A stretch of DNA of 64,000 nucleotides. Source: Meiothermus cerbereus DSM 11376 (GTDB lineage: Bacteria; Deinococcota; Deinococci; Deinococcales; Thermaceae). Below, piece by piece: positions 57,256 to 64,000 of the stretch; position 1 is the first letter of the stretch, and each line of letters begins with the position of its first letter. Location: assembly GCF_000620065.1 (NCBI RefSeq), contig NZ_JHVI01000017.1, positions 1 through 64,000 on the forward strand, written 5' to 3'. The notes beneath the pieces are model-generated. The model had not been told where the DNA came from and searched no databases. It was given only the letters and a program-made list of their open reading frames with translations. Made by a program: the position numbers and the translations under genes.

Positions 57256-57266
57256 GTCGAATCGGC

Positions 57267-57521
57267 TCAGTTTAACCAGCGGTTTCGCTGATAGGGGCAG
57301 CGGGCCATTTCGGGGCATTTTCGCCTGCCCTGGCGCAAGGCGGCGGCTTCGGAGGGGTTGAGCACATCTTTGCAGATAGGGCACCTTTCGGGCCTGTGCA
57401 GCAGCCGCATACTGCGCGGGCCGAACCGGGCGCTAAAGCCTGCTGGCAGCACCCCCCGCAACACCCGGAAGAGAAAATAGAACACCAGGCCCAGCAGCAG
57501 CGCAGCTACAATCAAATCCAT
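57267..57521 (-). CDS. Small membrane protein with zinc-ribbon-like tail
   Basis: 84 residues. One hydrophobic helix at 3-22 (LIVAALLLGLVFYFLFRVL), then RPERCPICKDVLNPSEAAALRQ with CxxC and later Cys residues in RKCPEMARCPY, a C4-like zinc ribbon. TACTAT lies six bases before the ATG. Convergent with amt-glnK. Function unknown. Confidence 0.65.
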   Translation of the reverse strand: MDLIVAALLLGLVFYFLFRVLRGVLPAGFSARFGPRSMRLLHRPERCPICKDVLNPSEAAALRQGRRKCPEMARCPYQRNRWLN

Positions 57522-57532
57522 CGAGGTATAGT

Positions 57533-57709
57533 ATGACCCCTGGGAGCGATTCCCTCGAGTATCCGGTACGACAGTTGCTGTATTGCGCCGCAGGCCAGGC
57601 AGCGTACACCTGGGTGTGGAGACGAGAAACCCAAAGGCAGGGCACAGGGGCCTGCGGGGGCTCTTGCTGCAGCACCGAGTGTTTTACTGGGGTGCGGATA
57701 GGCTGCTAG
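57533..57709 (+). CDS. Possible 58-residue Cys-rich small protein
   Basis: ATG 57533 to TAG 57707, with GAGG six bases upstream. It starts MTPGSDSLEYPVRQLLY and has a Cys cluster near the end (CGGSCCSTECF). It is divergent from the zinc-ribbon membrane gene and overlaps no other gene. Codon support is limited and there is no recognisable family, so coding is uncertain. Confidence 0.3.
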   Translation: MTPGSDSLEYPVRQLLYCAAGQAAYTWVWRRETQRQGTGACGGSCCSTECFTGVRIGC

Positions 57710-57785
57710 GGCAAACCGAACAATTGCAGTTTTCACCCTTGTCTTCTTGTGAAGAAAAGAGCATATTGAGCAAGTTTTTGCTGAT

Positions 57786-59990
57786 ATGTTTGCCCGTCTT
57801 GCTCAACTGGTTACCCGCTACCCTGTTCAGGTCATTCTGGTATGGGTTGCGCTGGTGCTGCTGGCCGTACCTGCGGCCCGCCTGGCCCCGCAAGGTCTGG
57901 TGGCCAATGCCAGCGATGTGAAAAACAGCGAAGCCCAGAAGGTGATAAAGCTTCTGGCCGAGGACTTTGCTCTACCTTGGGTTGACCGCACGGTGCTGGT
58001 AAGCGAATCCAGCCTGCCCGAAAGCGATCCCCGTTTTCGCCAGGCGTACAACCAATTAATTGCCAGGATAGCGGGGCTCGAGGGTGTAGTCCGCTTGAGC
58101 CGCTACGACGCACCCAGCCCTTTGCAGCAAAAAAGCGCCGACGGCAAAGTGACCGCAACCCTTCTGGATACCCGTCTGGAAGACGGAGAGGCCGTGATTG
58201 AGGCCCTGCGGCGCGAGGCCCGTGCAGCCCAGACCCCCGAAATTCGCTTTTATGTGACGGGGGCTACCGCCGTTACCAAAGACTTTTTGCATTTGCTGGA
58301 AGCCGATGTCAAGCGCAGCGAACTAATGGCCCTTCCCCTGACCGGGCTGGTCTTGCTGCTGGCCTTTGGGGCCCTGGTGGCCAGCGGGCTACCCCTGATG
58401 GTGGGGGTGGTGGCCATCACCACGGGTTTGGCCTGCCTGTATTTTCTGACGCAGTTTGGCGAGGTCAGCAGTTTTGCTCTTTCGGTGATTACCATGCTGG
58501 CCCTGGGGGCGGGAATCGACTACGCCCTTTTGATGGTCAACCGCTTTCGCGAGGAGCTGGCTTCTGGCCGTTCGGCGCAGGCTGCAGCAGCCATCACCGC
58601 CCGAACCGCCGGGCGGACGGTGGCCTCGAGCGGGCTGGTGGTGGCCATTGCCATGGGGGCCCTGCTGGTGCCCGACCTGACCTTTATTCGTTCGATGGGG
58701 GTGGGTGGGGTAATGTCCATTGCCCTGACGGTGCTGGCCTCGATTACCCTGCTTCCGGCCATCCTTTCGTTGCTGGGCGAACGGGTTAACTCACCGCGCC
58801 GCTGGTCTTTCCGGGCTACCAGCAGCGGCCAGGCCAGCCCCTTCTGGGGCCGCTGGGCCGGGAAGGTGACGCGGCACCCCTGGATGTGGTCGTTTGGGGT
58901 GGCCGGGCTGCTTTTGGCGCTGGCCTGGCCGATGACCCAGATGAAGCTGGGCTATACCGGTGCTTTTGGGCTGGGGCCTAATGTGGAGTCGCGCAAGGGC
59001 CTCGAGCTCATCCGGCAGCTCGAGCTGGGCGGGGCCTTGGATGCTTTCGAGGTGCTGCTCGACCTGGGCCAGGAGGGTTTCACCCCGGAAAACCGGGCCC
59101 GCTGGCGCGACCTCGAGGCCCGCATCTCAGCCTGGCCCGAGGTGCGGCTGGTGATCTCACCCTTTCTGGCTGGGCGGCAAGAGGCCCAGGGCGGATTTGC
59201 CGAGCTGGTGGGCCTATCCAGCCAGTACATCAGCCACAACCGCCGCTACCTGCGCCTGACTGTTATCCCCCGGGACGCTGTTCGTGCGCCCGATATCCCC
59301 GACTGGTACGCAAGGCTCAAACAGGAAGCCAGAAGCGCCGGCTTCCAGCAAGTGCTGCTGGGGGGTGCGCCGGTGGGTTCGATGGAGTTTACCCAGGCCC
59401 TGGTGGGGGCCATGCCTGCGGCCATCGGGACGGTTTTTGTGGCGACCTTTGTCCTGCTGGCGGCTGCTTTCCGCAGCCTGGTGATTCCCATCAAGTCCAT
59501 CCTGATGAACACCCTCACGGTGGGGGCGGCCTACGGCCTGATTACCCTTATCTTCCAGGAGGGCTGGGGGGCTGGGCTGGTGGGGGCCCCGACCGATGTG
59601 GGGGGCATAGATAGCTCGCTGCCCATTGTGCTTTTTGCAGTGATCTTCGGCCTCTCGATGGACTACGAAATCTTTCTGCTTTCCCGCGTGCAGGAGGCCC
59701 ACCTGGCCGGCATGGACACCCCTCAGGCTGTGCGCTATGCCCTGGAGCGCACCGCGGGGGTGATTACCAGCGCGGCCCTGATCATGATTATTGCGTTCTC
59801 GGCTTTTGTTTTTGGGCAGGTGGTGGCCAACAAGACCATTGGCCTGGGCCTGGCTTTTGCGGTCTTGCTCGACGCCACCCTGGTACGTCTGGTGCTGGTG
59901 CCGGCGGTGCTGGTGCTGGCAGGGCGGTGGAACTGGTGGCTGCCCGAACCCCTGCGGCGGGTCATGCCAAAAGTGAGCCTCGAGCCCTGA
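57786..59990 (+). CDS. MMPL/RND-family membrane exporter
   Basis: 734 residues, two RND halves of six helices. [31 protein letters not shown] at the N terminus, [26 protein letters not shown]-like helix 4 segment near 238-262 and [20 protein letters not shown] near 272-291; the second half has [22 protein letters not shown] near 617-637 with the Asp-Tyr pair. Proton-driven export of lipids or drugs. No clear ribosome site. Confidence 0.88.
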   Translation: [734 protein letters not shown]

Positions 59991-60007
59991 AGAGGGGTGC
60001 TCTGGCT

Positions 60008-61171
60008 TCACTGCGCGATGGCTTTGAAGGCCTCGAGGGCTTTGGGCAGTGCGGCCAGGGGCAGCACCCCCAGCTTGACCAGAGCCCCCCCGCCCCTGGC
60101 CCCCAGGGGTTTTAGGGCTTGCTCCCAGATGGCTTGCAGGTCCTCAGAGCGGGTGGGGTGTTTGAGCAGTACGTAGCGGGCTTTGTCCTCGGCCTGGGCA
60201 ACCAGCAGGGCCAGTACCCCCGGCCACTCGGCCAGGCGCTTGCCCACCATCTCCAGCACCGTGTGGGGAACCTGGGCGGCCATGGTCAGGCTGGGGAACT
60301 CAGCCAGCAGCTCGCGCATGATGCGCTCGGCCAGCTCGTCTTTGAGGGCGGTGTTTTCGGCCCGTACCCTGTACCACTCCTCGCGTAGGTTGCCGATGGG
60401 CTTTTCCAGTTCAAGGGGACTCGAGCTAAACTTCTCGCCCAGGCGGGCCAGCAGGCGGTGCTCCTGGTCGAAAAGCTCGAGGGCCTCCCAGCCCGCCACA
60501 AAGTAGATGCGTGTGCCGCCTTTGTAGCGCTCGAAGCGGGTTATTTTGATGGGGCCGGCTTCGCCCGTGCGGGCCACGTGCAGGCCGCCGCAGGCCACTT
60601 TGTCCCAGCCTTCTATCTCCACCACCCGGATGGTTCCAGTCACCTTGGGAGCGCGGCGCAGGCCGTGGTCTGGAATATCTTTATCTTCGATGAAATAGGA
60701 GCGAACCACCGTATTGGCATACACTGCCCAGTTGGCCAGGGCCTCGGCTTGCCGAACCACGGCCTCGCTGGGCTCGCCATCAAAGTCCATGGTGCAGACC
60801 GGACTGCTCATGTTGACCGCCACCACGTTCCAGCCCGCGGCCCGCAAAAAAGCCTGGCCTAGCATGTGTTCGGCAGTGTGGCGCTGCATGTGCCGGTAAC
60901 GCCGGGCCCAGTCGAGCTTGCCCACCACGCTCTGCCCTTCGGAGAGGGGGCTTTCCAGGCGGTGAATGATGTTGCCGCTGGCCTTGGCTTCCTCGAGCAC
61001 CTCCAGCACCGCCACCCCCCCCAGGCTGCCAGTATCGCAGGCCTGGCCGCCCGAGGTGGGGTAAAAGAGGGTGTGGTCGAGCACCGCGTAGTGCTGCCCG
61101 CCTATGCTCCAGGCCCGCACCACCCGGGCCTCGAACTCACTGGCGTAAGGTTGTTCCCAGTAGCCGCGCAC
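60008..61171 (-). CDS. AlaX-type alanyl-tRNA trans-editing protein with DHHA1 domain
   Basis: 387 residues, GTG start six bases after TAAGCT. Editing-domain features: LDHTLFYPTSGGQACDTGSL near 32-51, HMQRHTAEHML near 93-103 (two His zinc ligands) and CGGLHVARTGE near 196 (Cys and His ligands). The C-terminal 150 residues resemble the DHHA1 domain of AlaRS. It lacks the aminoacylation and tRNA-recognition parts, so it should act in trans to deacylate Ser- or Gly-tRNA-Ala. Convergent end to end with the MMPL gene. Confidence 0.88.
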   Translation of the reverse strand: MRGYWEQPYASEFEARVVRAWSIGGQHYAVLDHTLFYPTSGGQACDTGSLGGVAVLEVLEEAKASGNIIHRLESPLSEGQSVVGKLDWARRYRHMQRHTAEHMLGQAFLRAAGWNVVAVNMSSPVCTMDFDGEPSEAVVRQAEALANWAVYANTVVRSYFIEDKDIPDHGLRRAPKVTGTIRVVEIEGWDKVACGGLHVARTGEAGPIKITRFERYKGGTRIYFVAGWEALELFDQEHRLLARLGEKFSSSPLELEKPIGNLREEWYRVRAENTALKDELAERIMRELLAEFPSLTMAAQVPHTVLEMVGKRLAEWPGVLALLVAQAEDKARYVLLKHPTRSEDLQAIWEQALKPLGARGGGALVKLGVLPLAALPKALEAFKAIAQ

Positions 61172-61213
61172 GCTGACAGCTTACCCAAAAAAGCCCAGAC
61201 CTTTGCCAGGGCA

Positions 61214-63094
61214 TCAGGCCCCGCCCAGGTTGGGCTTGATCTTGGGCACAACCCGCGGGGGCTCTTTTTCTTCTTTGTCTTTGGGGGGTTCGCCGGAGGC
61301 CTCGAGGCTTTCCAGCTCCTGGCCTTCCACCACCCGCACAAACTCCTCGGCATTCAGGGTCTCGCGCTCGAGCAGCACCCGCGCCACCCGCTCGAGCACC
61401 TCTCTTTTCTCGGTGAGCAGGTGCAGTATCCGGTCGTGCTGCTCTTGCAGTAGTTTTTGCACGGCCTCGTCAATGCGCCGGGCGGTGTCTTCGGAGTACT
61501 GCCGGGTGTCGTAGCCGCCCAGGTAGGTGTCCTCGCGCACCTGATAGGCCACCATGCCAAAGTCGGGGTGCATACCCCACTCGGTAATCATGCGCCGGGC
61601 CAGGTCGGTGGCCTGACGGAAGTCGTTCTCGGCACCGGTGGTTACGTCGTCGAAAATCAGCTCCTCGGCCACCCGGCCCGCCAGGGCCACGGCGATCTGG
61701 TCGGTCAGGCGCTTTTTGCTCCAGTGCAGGGTGTCCTGGCGGCTGGGCATCATAAAGCCCATGGCCCGACCCCGCGGCACAATGGTTACCTTGTGCACAT
61801 TGTCGGCATGCTCGAGGAAGTGCGCGGCCAGGGCGTGTCCGGCCTCGTGGTAGGCGGTTACCTCGCGGTCTTTTTGGGTAATCACCATGCTCTTTTTGGC
61901 CGGGCCCATCACCACCCGGTCGGCGGCTTCTTCCAGGTCTTTCATGGTGATTTTCTTGCGGCCATCGCGGGCGGCCAGCAGGGCGGCCTCGTTGAGCAGG
62001 TTCTCCAGATCGGCCCCCACAAACCCAGGGGTGCGCTTGGCCAGCAGGGCCAGATCCACGTCTTCGGCCAGAGGCTTGCCCTTGGCGTGAATCTTGAGGA
62101 TTTGTTCGCGGCCCCGCACATCGGGGGCGTCTATAGCCACCTGACGGTCGAAGCGGCCTGGCCGCAAGAGGGCGGGGTCGAGCACGTCGGGGCGGTTGGT
62201 GGCGGCCATAATGATGATGCTGGTATCTTTCTCGAAGCCGTCGAGCTCAACCAGGAGCTGGTTGAGGGTCTGCTCGCGCTCGTCGTTGCCGCCCCCCATT
62301 CCGCCCCCACGTCGGCGGCCCACGGCGTCAATCTCATCGATAAAGATGATGCAGGGGGCGTGGCGTTTGGCGGTCTCGAACAGGTCGCGTACCCGGGCTG
62401 CCCCCACCCCCACGAACATCTCTACAAAGTCCGAGCCCGAAGCGGCGATAAAGGGCACTTTGGCCTCACCCGCCACCGCCCGCGCAATGTGGGTTTTGCC
62501 TGAGCCCGGCGGTCCAACCAGCAGCACCCCTTTGGGGATGCGGGCCCCCATCTCGTGAAAGCGGCCCGGGGCTTTGAGAAACTCCACGATTTCTTTGAGT
62601 TCCTCTTTGGCCTCCTCGCACCCGGCCACGTCTTTAAAGCTGGTTTTGGGTGCTTCGGTCAGCACCTTGGCCCGGCTCTTGGTGAAGCTAAAGGCGTTGT
62701 CGCCCGAAGGGCCACGGTTGCGGGAAAAGAAGATGAAAATGCCTATTAATAAACCGATGAGCAAAAGCGGAACAAGGAAGCCAAGCAAGGGATTTTCTCG
62801 TTTGGGTGCAGCAATCTCTACCTGGATTTTCTTTTCTCCCCATTCGCGAATGGTGCTGGTGTCAACCGGGCCTGGCGCAAAGGTGATGTACTGGTCGCCG
62901 TCTTCCCGGCGGGTTATGCTTAGCTGCCGTCCATCTACCGCAATTTTAGCTACCCGACCCTGGTCAATTTCGTTAAGAAAAGTGGTATAGGCCACCTGAT
63001 TGGCGGGCTGCTGATTGGCGGTCAGGCTAAAGGCCCAGGCAATCACAATAGCAGCAAGTAAGATAAACCATAAGTTGAGCGGCAGGCGGTTCAT
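61214..63094 (-). CDS. ftsH: ATP-dependent zinc metalloprotease FtsH
   Basis: 626 residues. Transmembrane helix near 6-24, small extracytoplasmic domain, second helix near 110-128, then AAA: Walker [13 protein letters not shown], Walker [19 protein letters not shown] around [21 protein letters not shown]. Peptidase motif [14 protein letters not shown] near 415 with the third zinc ligand Asp in a later [12 protein letters not shown] segment. Membrane protein quality control. Divergent from dnaK over 255 bases. Confidence 0.96.
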   Translation of the reverse strand: MNRLPLNLWFILLAAIVIAWAFSLTANQQPANQVAYTTFLNEIDQGRVAKIAVDGRQLSITRREDGDQYITFAPGPVDTSTIREWGEKKIQVEIAAPKRENPLLGFLVPLLLIGLLIGIFIFFSRNRGPSGDNAFSFTKSRAKVLTEAPKTSFKDVAGCEEAKEELKEIVEFLKAPGRFHEMGARIPKGVLLVGPPGSGKTHIARAVAGEAKVPFIAASGSDFVEMFVGVGAARVRDLFETAKRHAPCIIFIDEIDAVGRRRGGGMGGGNDEREQTLNQLLVELDGFEKDTSIIIMAATNRPDVLDPALLRPGRFDRQVAIDAPDVRGREQILKIHAKGKPLAEDVDLALLAKRTPGFVGADLENLLNEAALLAARDGRKKITMKDLEEAADRVVMGPAKKSMVITQKDREVTAYHEAGHALAAHFLEHADNVHKVTIVPRGRAMGFMMPSRQDTLHWSKKRLTDQIAVALAGRVAEELIFDDVTTGAENDFRQATDLARRMITEWGMHPDFGMVAYQVREDTYLGGYDTRQYSEDTARRIDEAVQKLLQEQHDRILHLLTEKREVLERVARVLLERETLNAEEFVRVVEGQELESLEASGEPPKDKEEKEPPRVVPKIKPNLGGA

Positions 63095-63252
63095 TGTTTT
63101 TTTAGCGTACACTGATTCGCGGGTACAAAGGTAGTTAAAAGAACTGTGTTGTCTAAGGTATCGGATATGCCCTCGAGAATGGATCAGGGTTACTTTCGTG
63201 GCCGAGTTATGGCAACCCTGGCCTGATGGGATAGGTTCCACGGGCTGACAAA

Positions 63253-63306
63253 CTTGATAATGGTAGACTCAACTCTATTGACTATAACTCTAATAGAAGC
63301 TATCAT
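63253..63306 (+). promoter_or_regulatory. dnaK promoter with HAIR-like element
   Basis: CTTGATA-N7-ACTCAAC (63253-63273) closely resembles the HspR-binding HAIR consensus CTTGAGT-N7-ACTCAAG (11 of 14 bases). Just behind it are -35 TTGACT (63278-63283) and -10 TATCAT (63301-63306), spaced by 17. A protein on the HAIR site would cover the -35 edge. No CIRCE was found here. Confidence 0.5.
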
Positions 63307-63319
63307 ATTTAGTAAGTGA

Positions 63320-64000
<681 letters not shown>

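Overview
The window comes from the chromosome of a Meiothermus-like bacterium (Thermaceae, Deinococcota). The evidence is high GC, a seven-iron ferredoxin and S1 protein close to Thermus versions, a [LysW]-lysine hydrolase of the Thermus amino-adipate lysine pathway, and many start codons 6-9 bases after a -10 hexamer, the leaderless style of this phylum. The palindrome CTCGAG is strongly over-represented. About 75 genes are visible; most are housekeeping genes in short operons.

Layout. 1-1.9 kb: sulfur transfer (rhodanese; a divergent thioredoxin-fold / secreted rhodanese / CsoR-CstR repressor operon with its own operators). 2.0-6.0 kb: DUF4129-MoxR-DUF58 operon and trmL. 6.1-7.6 kb: lysK and ferredoxin, then a MITE-like repeat. 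7.9-14.1 kb: hydrolase/acyltransferase pair, MFS exporter, two-component system and a divergent secreted protein. 14.3-20.2 kb: secreted intradiol-dioxygenase-like protein and an ABC sugar-uptake operon ending in a glycosidase. 20.3-23.4 kb: tsaE, MFS pump, an RHH/RelE pair, and a Phd antitoxin whose PIN toxin carries a nonsense codon. 23.6-31.4 kb: C45-type hydrolase, two-gene chromate transporter, two paralogous double-GNAT proteins (one behind an apparent leader-peptide attenuator), a degenerate SDR, nrdR, a zinc-ribbon protein and a Nudix gene. 31.4-39.5 kb: SDR, aguB-aguA, PLP enzyme, gatB-purM-phosphatase operon, tRNA-Arg(CCT). 39.6-46.2 kb: decayed integrase beside the tRNA, hrpB, a YbiR-like transporter, trmK, split YeeE/YedE pair. 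46.3-51.5 kb: envelope-protein cluster, second MITE copy, E2-like protein, M29 aminopeptidase, and a small ORF whose ribosome site is locked in hairpins. 51.5-64 kb: rpsA, MoaD-MoaE fusion, hrcA, amt-glnK, an MMPL exporter, AlaX, ftsH and the 5' part of dnaK.

The observations I rate highest are two untracked small-ORF regulatory units. One (28.1-28.3 kb) has a promoter, a perfect Shine-Dalgarno, a 23-codon peptide, mutually exclusive antiterminator and terminator hairpins, then a GNAT gene. The other (51.36-51.49 kb) is a 23-codon ORF whose Shine-Dalgarno and GTG start are both base-paired in nested hairpins. Next in interest are the two-copy MITE family with compensatory stem changes, a persulfide-sensor operon with operators inside its promoter, and a HAIR-like site before dnaK in a genome that also encodes HrcA. 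All functions are inferred by reading translated sequence; no database search was run.
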